Assembly: GCF_000006565.2 (NCBI RefSeq)
Contig: NC_031479.1
Coordinates: forward strand, 6,322,885 to 6,386,884
Source: Toxoplasma gondii ME49
Lineage: Eukaryota; Apicomplexa; Conoidasida; Eucoccidiorida; Sarcocystidae
Reading direction: 5' to 3'
Length of the DNA: 64,000 nucleotides
The translations under genes were made by a program, and so were the position numbers. Shown here piece by piece: positions 12,001-24,400 of this stretch (positions within the stretch are counted from its first letter, which is position 1; each line of letters starts with the position of its first letter). Below the pieces are notes generated by a model that saw only the letters and a list, made by a program, of their open reading frames with translations, searched no databases and was not told the origin of the DNA.

Positions 12001-15000
12001 GGTCTCCACCTGCTGGCGTATGTAGTTAGAACGCTTGCACCCGTGGCTCTGCGGCTTCCTTCGCTCGCTGGTCCTTCGGGCCCGGAGACAGAGACGAAGC
12101 GCTTGCGCCAGCTTGACAAGGTCTTCCACCTTGATCTCGCGTCTCTGCTGGCTGCGCCGCCGCCGGGGGCGGTCGCCGAGGCTCTCCTCGAGCCGGGGAC
12201 GCAAAAGCCAGGGACGGAGGATGCCGGCGGGGACTTTTTCAGAGATTTCCTCCACATGCAACGCCACCGCCAAGGCCGCGCGCTCCAGCGGCTTGCCCAG
12301 GCCGCTCGCGAGAAGGGGGTCGGAGCAACGACGCTGCGGCTCGTCGCGCTTCCTTTGTGCTTTGCCTCGCTACTGCAGCGAGCGAGTCTCCGCCCTCGGT
12401 CCGAGGAAGAGCGGAAGAAGAAGCATTCCTTCCTCCGCAAGGAAGTCTTTCACCAGGGCCTGGCCGAGCAGGCCGTCAGCTGCCTGGAAGCCTGCTCTTA
12501 CCGCCTCAAATGGCCCATGACGCTCAACGCTGTCCGCCTCCTCTCGCGCTTCCTCTCGGACTTCCCCGAACGCGAGGGCTTTCTCTTCAGGGCCATCTGT
12601 GGGGTGGTGCGGGCCTTCGAGGCCCACGTGAAGCAGGCGGTCAGCGAGGCGCTTCACAGGGACTCCCGAGTCGACGGCGGAGATGAAGGCGCGCAGCGAG
12701 AGAGACAGACCGAGGGCGAGGAAAGCGAAACCGAGGAAGAACACGAAGAAGAAGGCCAAGACGAGGAAGAAGAAGAAGAACGCGGAGAAGGCGAAGAGCA
12801 CGAGGAAAGAGCTGAAGAGGTTTCGGGGAGCGAAGATGAGGACGAGGGTAGCCGACGCCGAGAGGCCGCAGAGGGGCGCCTCCGCGCGCGACACCGTCTG
12901 GAGTTGATGCATGCACGAATAAAGGCAGACCTGCTTCCTCTTCTCTACCGCCTGGCGTTTGGGTCTTCTTCTGGGAAGAAGCCGTCGGAGGGCGGGGACC
13001 AGATGTTGACATCTCCGCCGGGAACCTCTCAGAGTCGAGGCGCGCAGAAGGGCAAGGAGCAGAATGTGAGGCCCTCGATCGTCGCGGTGTTGCTTCTTTT
13101 GATCCGCCTTCTTCCGGCTGCAGACTTCCAGCAGAACCTCCCGAAGCTCGTCCGCAGCGTCGCGTTCAATCTCCGGTCTCGCGACCGAGACCTTCGCCGA
13201 AAGGCGAGAGGGGCGCTCGTCTCCATGGCGGTAAGTCTGGGTCCGAGTTTCTTCTCCGTCCTTGTTGCCGAAGTCGGCGTTCTCTTGCAAGACCGGAAGC
13301 CGTCGGTCAAAAAGGGAGGCGCCCAGGAAGAAGACGTCGCCGGCAGCAGCGCGCAGGCGTTCTATCGCCCAGTGTTTCTCTTCACCGTCCACGCGATGCT
13401 CAAGGGGCTCGTCGACGAGGAGGAGAAGAAACGCGGAGACGCGCCGGGCATGGAGGTGGAGGGAGACAAGACCGGTCATGAAGAAGCCGGACTGGACAAG
13501 GCATTGCCTCTAGTCCTGCCCCTGATTGCAGAGGTGAGGAAGAGTTGTTGAGGGTGCTTAGGCGACAAAGATCTGTGACGTCTGGTCGTCTGATCGTTCG
13601 CACGTCGACAGAAGAGGAGTGTAGGATGAAGACCTCCAACCGGTAGGGGGAAGAGGCACAGCAAACGCGTCTCTTGCTGTTTCTCTCGATGTGAAGAACG
13701 ATGAAAGAGACGACTGTAGACGCCTGTAGACGACAACTCACTGCCTTGTGCTTCTTGTACGTCTTCTCGTCTCCGGTTCTCCGTCTTTCGCGATTTCGGT
13801 CGGTCTGTTTTCGCTCATGAGGGATGCTGCTTCTTGTCTCCGAACGATTCAGTCTCTTCTTTTTTTTCAACGATTCCTTCTCGACGTACACTTGCATTTC
13901 TGCTTGTGGTAGGCATCCCCGTTTCTGCAGTTCGCATCGAGACACTCAGTTTTGAGGGTCAGAAGCGCGGTTCCCGGGCCTTCTCGCCCTTTAGTGTACA
14001 GGAACCTGTACCGTATATCACCGGAAACCTTGCATCACTGCGTGTGTAGTCTGTATGCGTGGTTCAAAAGTATTTGCTTAATTACACAAGCCACTGGGTG
14101 TATCCTCTATACATCGGGTTCCAGCGTATGAGCTAGAGGCGCTGCAGCGATAGTAAATTTCGTTTTTTCTTTGGCACCAACACAGTGCTGCCTTCATCTG
14201 GGCGTCGTCGATTTCGCTTCCTCGTCTCTGAAATTTTCGTTTTGTTCAGGAGTTAAGCCGCGTCGCCGATCCAGATCGTCTTTCCCAGGATCCGTCGACC
14301 CGTCAGCATTCGAAGATCGACGAGGCGCGTCATTTGAAGGGTCCCTCTTTGGTTTTTCTGTTGGCCTCCTGTTCCTCCGCCACCTCCTGCGCGTCTACGA
14401 TTCTTCCCTTCCTCTACTCGCTTCTGGGCGGCAGACGCCGGGTCGGTGACACTGTCTCCTCGGCGTATTCGCCTGCGTACTTGGAGCGAGTAAAAGATCT
14501 CTTTCTCCACTTCGTCAAGGGTGCGAACAAGAACCGTTCTCTCTCGCCCTTCTTCTTCTTTCTTCTCTCCCGGCGTCTCCTCACCCTCACGGTTGCCCTG
14601 CTTCAGTCGCAGCTGCTACACCCACTGCAGCTCGAGCAAGCAGGGAGAAGGCGGGAGCACCTCGAGTTTCTTCTCGCGAAGCAGGAGCTGCGGCGCCAGC
14701 AAGTTGGGGGAGGCCGACGCAGGAAGGCGAGGGCGAATTGTCTGCCGCTCGTCCGGCACGCCCAACTCGCAGAACCTCTTGAAGACGAGGCAGGTGCGTG
14801 TGCAGAGCAGGCGGAGTCGCAAATTCTCCAGGAACGCATGCACGCCCCACAAGACGATGACCGAGAGCCGCAGAGACACCGCACCCGCGAGGCTCTTCTT
14901 CGAGAAGACGCTGGCTTCTTCCACTGCATGCTCTTCAACTCTGCTGTCGGTCTGCCAGGCGAGGCAGACAAAGAGCACTCGAGGCGACCCTCAGGCGAGG

Positions 15001-18000
15001 GAGACAAAGAGGCACACAGCGAGGGCGAGGGCGAAGAGGGGCAGGCGGAAGCGAATTTCTTGCAGGCTCCAGACAGCCTCGACGAGGCCATGGCACTGGC
15101 CCGCGAAAGGCGCCTGGACGGCCTCCGCGCGGCGGTGGCTGCGAAGAAGGACCGTGCGATGGTCACGCAGCCTGGAGCTGCCAAGGGTATTTCTCTCGAA
15201 AAAGCTTTGCACAAGAAGAGCCTCAACGCCTACACGCGCCAAGGCTTCGACAGCACCAGCCGAGCCACCACCGTCGGGTTCACAGGCCTACGGCTCCTCC
15301 TGTCAGCCTTGAAGCGGTGGAAATTCCTCCTCAAGAAAGCAAAGCCAGAAGAGAGTTCGGACGCAAAGGTCGGATCGAAGGTTGAGATGAAGACGAAGGC
15401 GACTCAACGACAGCTTCGTGGGGAGCTGGAGAAAACGACGTTTGCATTGTTGATTTGTTTCTGCAGCAACATCACAGACCTGATTTCCTGGACGATGCGC
15501 TGTCTGCCTCACCTCCTGCCGCTGCGTCTGTCGGCTCTGGAGTCTCGCGGCGCAGTCGTCGCGAGCATGACTCTGCGTCTCTTCCACAGCATGGGGGGCG
15601 GGTGGTCTTCTTCTCGGCGCGAGGAGGACCATCAGCTGTTTCTCGCGTGCTCTCGGCTGCTGCCGCTTCTCCTTCTCCACCCTCAGGGAAACATGTGGTT
15701 CGCTGCAGCTCTGAACCCCTACGTTCGGGTGCCGCAGACGCACCGGCAGCTGCTCCTCACCGAGATGGAGCGAACGCGCTCGCGCGGGCGAGCGGCGAAG
15801 CATGTCGGCGAGGAGAGAGGAGAAAACCAAGGTGAGGAGAGTGCGGCAAGTGACGGCTCTTCCGAGGTCGGAGAAGAAGACGAACAAGAGCAGACAGACG
15901 ACGCAGCAGGGGCTGGGGGCTCCCGGCGAGAGCGATGTCCCGCCGAGGCTGCAGAGGCGGTCTTGGGCAGGGAGAAGGCGAGCGAAGAGGAGAAGTGCAA
16001 GGCTGTGGAAGAGCCTCTGGTCTTGTCAGACACGCAGATGCGGCTGCTGAGGGAGGAGGAAGAGAAGAGCTGGCGAGGGGAGACAGACGTCGAGACGCGG
16101 CTTGAAGAGAACTTCAAGGAGGCGCTCCTTGCCCAGATTCTGCACTCCCTGGAAAGCCCACAGCTCCGACTCTCGGGTCTGATGCTCTTCAAGACGCTCG
16201 TCCTCCCGCACTACCGAGACGTCGCTGCCGCGGTGCTCGCCTCAGACGCAGGCGAGGGAAAGCCTGAGGGTGAGGGCGGCAAGAGGAAGAAAGACAAGGA
16301 CGCTGGTGGGAAGAAGGCGAGAAAGAACATTGGCGACTCAACGCTCTTGTGCGACGTGTACCGAGGCGTCGACACAATTGTTCGCCTCATGATTCAGGAG
16401 GCCGGCGAGGACGCCGAGGGCCGAAGACTCGCCGCGGTCTGCGGAGACATCTACTCGCACTTCCTGCTCAACTTCCCCATGACGGAAAAAACCCAACAGT
16501 ATCGCATTCTCTTCCTCATCAAGAATCTCCACTACTCGGCGCCAGACGGACGACGCGCGGTTCTCAACTGTCTCCACAAAGTACTCGTAAGCAAACGCCC
16601 ATGAGCTTCAGTCAACAAAAACGACTTCTTTACTGCTGAAAACTTCAACACTCGCTCTAAGCATTGAACTCTTTGTTGAGCGATTTCTCTCTCGATCCTC
16701 CTCCTCCCCGTGCCCCCCCACCCACTCACAGAAAGGTCGGTTGTCTTCTCCGCAAGACGCAAATGTTTTCTTTCGTGAGCGTCTTGGGCGCTCTCTCGAG
16801 GTTGCGAAGCCGATTCGTCCACAGGCAGGCATCATGGTCGACAGAGATCCAGATACGACGCCTCGAACCTCACATACTGTACAGAGATTCTCTTGTAGTC
16901 CCAGAAGTACTATGCCGCATCGGCTCCAGTCTAGGCATGAGCTTGTGAACTTCCAAGATCATTGCATACACAGTGAGCGTCGAAACGATGCGATCGGATG
17001 ACAACTTGTCTTTCGTTTTAGTCGATGACGTAAGAGTCACAAATGGCGGTGAAACGCACGCGCGAAAACGGATCTAGGAAAGGCGGTTGACGCCGGCTTC
17101 ACCTGTCGCGGATTTCGTGTTTTTTCCACCCCTGTATTTGCATCCGTTCCTTTCCTGTTGAACAAGGTGCAGAGATGTCTTCAGTGATTCCATCTTTCAC
17201 TCCCTGTCCGATAGTTTTCACCCGTCTCTCGGCGTCTCGTGTACTCTCTCGCCTCGACTTCTTCGTTCTTCCGCCCCCGTCTAAATACAGCGGCTGTCCG
17301 TTTCTCGGTGATACGCCCGTGGCAGTTGAATGGCGCTTGTCTCCAGCTGCTGCTCTAGAGTTGTTTCTTCGTTTGTCCTGAAGCTTCAATCAAAAGCGAA
17401 CGGGGCCATCTGCGCTCTCACCCAGTTCCTTCTTTGTGTCTGACCTCGCTTCACCTGCCCCCCAGCGCGTGCTCTCGGTTGTTTCGTAGATTCGGTTTCC
17501 CAGCGAACTCGTCGTCAGTCGCTACAGCGAGGTATTCCTTCTCGCGCTCTCCGGCCGTCTGGTGCTCGAAGAAGATCGAACCGCGCACGAGATGTTGCGC
17601 ATGCTTCTTCATCTTCTCCTCGACATCGCCCAAGACAGCGACGACCCCGAACACTCCGCAGCCAGTCTTTTTCAGACTGCAGTCACGTAGGTTCATCTTC
17701 TTCGACGAGGGGGCGATGTAGCGCTGCCTGCACCTCGTTTAGTTGAGAGGCATGTTGTTTCGAAGGCGCGTGAGCACTGCGGACAAAGTCCGCAGTCGTG
17801 TGACCCTCGTTCACAAATCGATTTATGCTCGACGTCTGTCCTGCTTACTCTGTTCGTCGTCCACATGTCAATGAATTACATATATATATATATATGTACA
17901 TAGATAGATAGAGCCCAATAAATTTAGAGATGCTATAGATAGTGCCATAAGCCATTGAAGGGACGTGAAGAGAAGGAATTGTGGAGAAGCAGAAGGCTGA

Positions 18001-21000
18001 AAAAGAAGCATGAAGAGAGTCGAGAAACTCGGCCGAGTCCGACGCAACCATCTGTTGGGGTTCGAGAGGGCTGTAGAAGAAAAACAGTTTTTTATGTCAC
18101 ATGAGCATGCTTTGGTTTTCCACGCACTTGTGTACATTTGCATCGGCGGCTAACTCTATCGCGATATAAGCTAGTCGAAATCTTTTCCCAGAAAACGGAG
18201 ACCTTTTTTGTGTCAGCGCCGTGTCTCTGTTTTCGACGAGCTTTTGCGTGATTTCTTTGTACAAGCTGAATCTTTCACGGCGTGTGACCTTTTCTCACGG
18301 GCCGTAAACGTAAACGTAGTCATGGCTGTGTTCTGTCTGTTTCCCCTTTTCGCCTCCGTGTATCTCCTCTTGTTCCTTCGGAAAAAACATCACTTGCATG
18401 CAAGTTGGACAGACACCATGACACCCCGTTTGTCTCCTTCCTGTGGTTAGTCTGTACTGACCAGACGTCTCGAAAAGAGTCCATGGACGGGCGACAACTT
18501 GGTTACAGACTGGCACATGCGCGTACCCGATAGTATGAATAGACCATTACTACCGAATCGATCGTCGTCAGGATCTGGCAAGCAAAGGTTTACGTATATA
18601 ACTGTCGAAAAAAAGCGACAATACGATTTGCATCGGTCGGTACAGAACATCCGACAGAGACCTTCCTCGTTTTCCTTGTCTTTTTCTTCAGGGTATTTCT
18701 CCAACCGCAGATTCCAAAGATCATGGCCCTCCAGGAGTTCGTTCTGGTTTTTTTGGACAGCCAGCGCGAACGGCCGATGGCACTGCTGCCGCGCGTCCTT
18801 CCACTTCTGCACCGCATGCTGCTGGTGGCCGCAGACAGAGAATCCCGGGAGCGCTTCAGAGCCTCGGGGGTTCTCCCGTCTTGTGGCGACTGGCGCGTGA
18901 GCTACAAGGCCCTTTTGGCCTTCGAGAAACTGATGCTCTTTGTCCACCCGTCTCACCTCGACGGTCTTTTTTCTCGGGCTGCGCGAGCGGCGGCAACTCG
19001 AGGAGAGACGCTGTTCAAAGTGGAAGGCGGGGAAGCTGGAGAAGAAGCCGAAGCGGCTGGAGTCAACAGTGTCGATCTGGAGCTCGAGACTCAGGTCGCC
19101 GCGCAAATCTTGGGGTCCTGCATGCTGCCGTCCACCGGGGCCGTGGGAGGCGGAGACCAAGATACATCAGTGCATTCAAGATGGCGACAACAACAGGGTT
19201 TGGATGAACAGTTCGACGCACACACCCTCTCGAAGCTTCCGAAAAAGGATTTGCTCGTAGGCGCGGCCGTTGGCCGCCTCTGGCTGGAGGCTGTCGGGGA
19301 GGGTCTGAGACACGAACACCCGTGGCTGCGAGCGGTGTCGCTCCGCTGTGTCGGCGCCTACATCGCGGCGAAGTCTCCACGATCCTACCGTCCCTCGACG
19401 CCGTGCTTGTTCTACCTTCATAGATCTCGCGTTTCAAAACAGTTCGGCCTCATCGTCTCGGACGGTGCCCCTGCTCGTCCAGGCGCAGACGTTGTCCTGG
19501 CTGCGCTATCACCGTTCTGCAAAGATCTGTTCCTTGAGAAAAACCCAGCCGCAGTTCTCTCGGCGCGCGCGCTCGTGCTGCCGCTCTTGCAACTCGCCCT
19601 GAGTCGGCCTGACGTCGTCGTCGTGCCACCCAGGCGACGCCTGTCTCGCGCTCAAAGGGGCGAAGAAAACAACGAAGGCGCTGGAGACAGTGAAGAAGCC
19701 GCAGAAGAGCCAGTGAGCGACACGGGTGACGCGGCAAGCGACGACAATGAAGAAGAGACAAGAGAACAAGACGAAGAGATAGGGGAAGAGATAAAGGACG
19801 ACGGAGAAACCAGAGATGGAAAGCTGGCTCCCACCGATGAGGTGGGGGAGGAATTGGACGAAGAGGAGGCTTTGGGGAAGACACGAGAGACATTGGAGGA
19901 CGACGACGATGAAGGCGGGGAGGAAGAAGGGGGTGAAGAGTCTGCTAAAGTGGGAGAAGGGAAGCGACGCAGCTCGAGTGGCTCGGACTGCGAGCAGTCA
20001 CAGGATGAAGCAGGCGATGAACAGGACAACGCAGAAGACCTTCATTCCGATGACGAGTGCAGCGCGAGCGGATCTGATGAGGAACTCGAGGAAGAAAGCA
20101 AAGACAGCGACGAAGACGACAGTGAAGAAGAGGCGTCACGCTCGGAAGCGTTAGCTATGCAGGTGCTTCTGCGCCCGCCATGCGACCTTGCTGCGTCGAC
20201 CGAGAACGCGTTGGCTTCGTCTTCTTCATCCGCGTCGGGTTTCAGAGAAGACAGTTCCCTGGACCTCCTGGCATTCGAGAACAAGGCCGCGGAGCTCGCC
20301 TGCAGTGCCGACACGATAGCTTTTTCTGGGAAACGAGATCTGCAGCCTCCAAGTCTTTCTACGCAGCAAGAAGCCACGTCAAAGCGTCAGCGAACGGGCG
20401 TGTCTTCTTCTTCCTCAGCGGCTCTTCGTTCTCCTGCCTCAGAGACGGGAAACAGCCCTGCTGCTTTCTCTGAAGGACTCGTAGTGGGGCCTGAGGGCGA
20501 CAGGGAGACACAGGAACAGATTGAGGTAACGAATGGAGGCACAAGGCCGTTCGTGGTGCAAGACGAAGCCTCTCACCCGCTACTGTTTCTGGTGAAGCGC
20601 CTAAACTTTTGGTTAAGGCGGCACTTGGGAACTCTTGGCGCGTACCGCCGGGCGCGTTTCAAGAAGGGGTCTCACGGAGGTCGCGAGGGCGAGAACGGAC
20701 AAAAAGGTGAAGACATCTGCACATCGATTGTGCGTGTCGGGGCTATCCTGAGCGTCTTCCACGCTCTTGTTTATCAGCTTCCTCTCCACCCTTCTCGGGG
20801 TTTGCATTTCTCTCCAGAGTTTCCGCTCGGCGCCTCGTCGAAGAAACGGAAGCGCGACAGAAAGGATGGACGGAAAGGGGCCGAGACGGAAGCCGATGAG
20901 AGCTCCGTCCATGGCGGATCTTTATTCTTTTCAGAGGCACATCTCGAACGCCTTCTGTTCTTCGTTATCGACGCGGCGTATCGATGCTCGACAGTTATTC

Positions 21001-21452
21001 GAGGCGGCGAAGAGGGAGGCCACAAGAAGGAGGCAAGGACCGACTCTCTGCTGCTTCAACTGCTGAGTACCGAACGAGGTGAAGGCGCCTTCGCAGCCGA
21101 CGGGGGCTCTTCCCTCGCGGCGCTGTGGCAGGGCCTCGCCTCTTTGTCGCCGAAGGAACAGCAAAGAGAAGTCCTCACGGGTGGCATGTTCCTTCTCGGC
21201 GAAATTCAAGAAGTGCTTAAAGACGGGGGACGCGAGGAACTGGCCCTCGGCCTCCTGGCTAAAGTGCGCACGTCTGTGCTGTCCTGCAGGTTGAAACGGA
21301 AGGTCGACAGCCAGCAACAGGCCTTGCTCCAGCCGCAGAAATACGCAGAGAAGCGACGCCGGCAACAATGCAAGAAGAAACTGTCAAAAAAAAGAAAGGT
21401 CGCGCTCCTCATTGCGAAAAACCGAGGCGGAAAACGAAGAGAGAAATCCTGA
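1..21452 (+). CDS. UTP20: UTP20-like U3 snoRNP / SSU processome protein, 5' end missing
   Basis: UTP20 is a giant HEAT-repeat scaffold of the small-subunit processome in the nucleolus, needed for 18S rRNA maturation. The model is 1-374, 946-6040, 6765-7228, 8094-9102, 9649-13533, 14250-16586, 17490-17686 and 18692-21452. Every junction is GT-AG and the phases close, giving 5,373 codons before the TGA. Family-like segments recognised by eye are LLAARAFACLLRKA (near residue 90), the EQHRHLVVPLVVRILMAKV block in exon 3, FTVHAMLKGL in exon 5, FLLNFPMTEKTQQY at the end of exon 6, and a lysine-rich C-terminus (KKKLSKKRKVALL). Residues are counted from base 1. The human protein is about 2,785 aa, so this one is about twice as long, mainly through disordered and acidic insertions. 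The start codon lies upstream of the window. The family call is from motif memory, not a search. Confidence 0.85.
6041..6764 (+). other. UTP20 intron 2, acceptor uncertain
   Basis: The donor follows ...LVIQ at 6040 (GTACGA). The best acceptor is the TTTTCACTTCAG ending at 6764. A second in-phase acceptor, TTATCAG ending at 6935, would shorten exon 3 by 57 codons and would bring the helix ending in QQLVIQ directly next to VLQLSPVL, closer to the spacing I remember for the family. Both keep the frame, so the sequence alone does not decide. Confidence 0.5.
9236..9410. repeat. AT microsatellite and degenerate ATAC/ATAG tract in UTP20 intron 4
   Basis: Intron 4 of the UTP20 gene (9103-9648) carries an AT-rich tract built of ATAC, ATAT and ATAG units. 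It ends in an uninterrupted TA dinucleotide run at about 9373-9396. The flanking exons are GC-rich, so the tract stands out sharply. It is probably neutral and polymorphic in length. Confidence 0.85.
12700..12870 (+). other. Acidic low-complexity insertion in UTP20 exon 5
   Basis: This GAG/GAA-rich stretch of exon 5 encodes a glutamate/aspartate block of about 50 residues, ending in SGSEDEDEGSRRR. It falls between helical blocks that look conserved (YRLKWPMTLNAVRLLSRF before it, LPLLYRLAFG after it). It keeps the frame and has no splice signals at its edges, so it is an expansion within the protein and not an intron. Acidic tracts are common in nucleolar proteins. Confidence 0.8.
17880..17896. 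repeat. TA dinucleotide microsatellite in UTP20 intron 7
   Basis: A short uninterrupted TA run lies in the intron between exons 7 (ending 17686) and 8 (starting 18692). It resembles the TA tract in intron 4 and shows no sign of function. Confidence 0.8.
19650..20150 (+). other. Long acidic low-complexity insertion in UTP20 exon 8
   Basis: About 165 residues rich in E, D, S and G, with motifs such as EEEGGEES and DSDEDDSEEEA, interrupt the C-terminal helical region of the UTP20-like protein. The frame stays open on both sides. The block separates the helical part of exon 8 from a second serine-rich linker and the final conserved helices before the basic tail. Confidence 0.8.
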
Positions 21453-24400
21453 TAAGCAGCTACCGGCACGACTCCTTTGTTTGCCTTTTTCGAGGTGTCC
21501 TCTTCTTGTTGAGGAAAGTCGGGTTTCCTTTGCCGAGCAGTATGTTTTTTGACGTGAGTGTTCCGCCGATGGCCTGATTCTCTGGACGTCTATTTTTTCT
21601 TTTGCAGCGCAGTGGTTCTGATGTGAGTGTACGGATAATATTGACGCACCGTCGCTGACGAACCGCCTGTAACACTCTGGAACTGATGTCTCCAGTATTT
21701 GTAGACAGAAACGTCGCTACGCAGGTTCCCGTTTGACTCCGTATCCGGAACAGCAACGTGATTTCGGTATTGCTTTGAGAATATTGGATTGAAGTCCCAA
21801 AATCTACTGTTGGCCAGGGCATACACACAAACGTGCGCGTTTCATCGTCTCGAGGCGGAGTTATTCCTGTTTCTTGTGTCTGACATCTTCAAAGCGTCAA
21901 CCCGCTAATCACTCTCGTGTTGAGATAGTTTCTGCAATATTTAGTTGACATTTTTAGTCGAATATTTCCAGGAACCACAGGTTACCGCGACGAACGGTAG
22001 CTGTCTTCACTGTTAAATCAACACTACCTCTCATTAACCGTGGGAAACACGGCACAAACAGAGAAGCGAAGCAAATGAAGTGACGTCACAGCGTTGCGCG
22101 GCTCCATGGCAGCACATGTAAAGCAGCGACAGAAATTACAGGCTCCCATATTTTGTGGTATAGTTCCGCCGCTTCGCTGGTTTCGTCACGCTTTGGAAAT
22201 CATCTTTCCGAAACTTCTGCCCCCGAGTCTGGTGCATGCCGAGACATCAGACTGATGAACCGAATTCTCTACGAAAGAGACAAAACGCGTACAGAAACAT
22301 ATCTGGTCGGGGTCAAAGGTGCAGCCCTGCCTTTGTAAAGAAAATGAAAACACCCTCTCGGTTTTGAGGGTCACGAGGTATTCCGGAGCTCTCCCAAAAA
22401 CCCAGTGACGTTCTGTCAGGTGTTAAAAAAAGTCACCTAATGAGAATTGTGATACGCAATTAATTGAGCACACTTCAAGAATCCCGGAGTAAGCGTTAAG
22501 TGGCCAACATAGACTCTTGCGGGTGAAAGAATTCCTCTGCGTTGCCAAATGCTTGGGGTAATGCCCCTGTGGTGACCTCCATAGAGTTGGAACGAAGGAA
22601 AAGCAGGCTTTCGTACACGCCGTTTCCTTGTCCAGGGAACCGGCCGCAGCTACGCAACTCTTTCGACCCTGAAGTGTCGAGTTATTCCTCATCATCTCTC
22701 AAGGAAGTCCCCCAGCTCCGCTAGACACAGGCTGTCTCGGCCTCAGTTACACACCGTGGGTCAAGGTTTTTCACCTGCCTAAACAAAGTTACAAGGCATA
22801 GCTGCCGGGGCACCCGTGAAACGCAGAGTCCAAAAAAGTGAATCGCAAAAGGCTGACTGATATTTGACCGCGAGAACTCGCAGTATTCGCTACCGTGTGG
22901 AGCCTCGATATATCTCTGGTTCTTCGAGCAAATACTCCAGCCCGGCACTCTCCGAAACTCTTATGTACACTTGGAGGTCAAGTGCCGCGACTGAAGACGT
23001 GGTTCCATTCATTCTGCAGCTACGGTTCCTGACTGGCATCGCTCGGTTTGTCGTCCGACTGGCGGGCGCCATTGGAACGAGGCGTCGCTTGCAAAATAAC
23101 GCCCCCGCAGCCCGGAACAGCTATAACATTAAGAGCACTTTTTTCAGCGGGGTCCGCCGATGGCGTTAACCATCTGTTGGCATGTCACGATGACGCAGAC
23201 GTCGTTTTCTTTCCGTGTCGTTTGGGTTGTTTGGGGTTCGAGGCATGGGCAGACACGCGAAGCCCCTGCCTCCACCGAAACGGATCGGTACGCCGGACTT
23301 GAAGAAAAGCGCGGCTCGACGGGATCACCGAAACCCGCCAGTCGCCAATCCGTGAAGAGGACCCGGGCGCCTACACGCTGTCGGCCGTTCACCCTTCTTA
23401 GTCTTGGACGGTGGAACCGTGTACACACCAGGTCCAGTACTCACGTGACCTCGCGTGACCTCTTCGCCGATTCGCTTATGGTATATGAACACCCTAGGCG
23501 AGGCGTACTTGTCTGGCCCCCCGTTTGTGCGTCTGCAAGTTTTGTGCCAAGAGAGGTCGCTGGTTTGTTGTCGCGGTTGGATCTTCATGGAATTGTGTCC
23601 GATTTTTTCCCTACAGGGCTGAGAAGAATTGTGGGAGGAGGCCGAAGCAACGAACCTCCGCATCGGTCGCACCGGCGATGTTTTCCGCCGCCGCTCCATT
23701 CTCACCCATTGTTGCTCTCTGGCCTGGTAGGATTCCGCAGTGACTCTCGGGGAGTTTGTGCCTGTCACCTGTACAAGTCGACGGATGCCTGTATTTTCGA
23801 AAAACGACGTGTCGAGCGGAGAGAAAGCAGGGAAACTGGTAAGAAGCGTCGGAGGTGCACGGCCAGTAGCGCCTGAGAAGAGACTGGTCGAGACTGGTCC
23901 GGTGTCGCGCCGTCCGAGGGCCGAAACGGGGCCGGGCGACGCATTTGCGTTGTCTGTTTCGGCGCTCGCGTCCCACCTGTCTCTTCCTTTCTCTGCAGGC
24001 GGTGGGTACCGGGGCACAGCGACCTGAGAAGAGTGTGGGGCGGAAAACGCCTGGAAAAGGCATTCTGTGGAAATTACTTTTACTTCTTGGGAACGAGTGG
24101 CCAAGGGACACAGCTTTTTTTTTCAACCCGTCGTTCTCGTCAACACTTGGCGACACTCCCCCGACTCACGGGACTGAGCGCAGGAATCCTTGTATGCGGC
24201 CTGTCCCTTCTCGTAGATTTGGAACGGCAAGGATCGACCGGAAACGCTGAGCACACTACGGAGGCGTATCGTGCCTTGGCATCGTGTTGCCCCCCGCATT
24301 TTTGCCAGTTTCGTTGTCAGTAGGGGAGATGCCAGGTCGTTTAAATTGGATGCGTTTCGTGATGTTTTCCAGGGGCATTATCGAGTCGATGGGATTCGTG

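Noticed and set aside
10987..12273. 428-codon minus-strand ORF
   Set aside because: It lies opposite UTP20 exon 5, which has consistent family motifs and splice phases. Long antisense frames are expected in GC-rich exons. The translation is Arg/Gln-rich with no pattern.
12370..13479. 369-codon minus-strand ORF
   Set aside because: It is antisense to the same UTP20 exon. Its Phe/Leu-rich run is the reverse complement of the GAG/GAA acidic tract and is not a membrane segment.
18711..18722. Acceptor at 18710 for UTP20 exon 8
   Set aside because: It would need phase 0, but the only fitting donor of exon 7 (17686) leaves phase 2. The acceptor ending at 18691 closes the phase.
23325..24104. 259-codon minus-strand ORF upstream of the RRM gene
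   Set aside because: It does not begin with ATG, has no recognisable motif, and overlaps a plus-strand frame of equal quality. Probably chance in a GC-rich leader.
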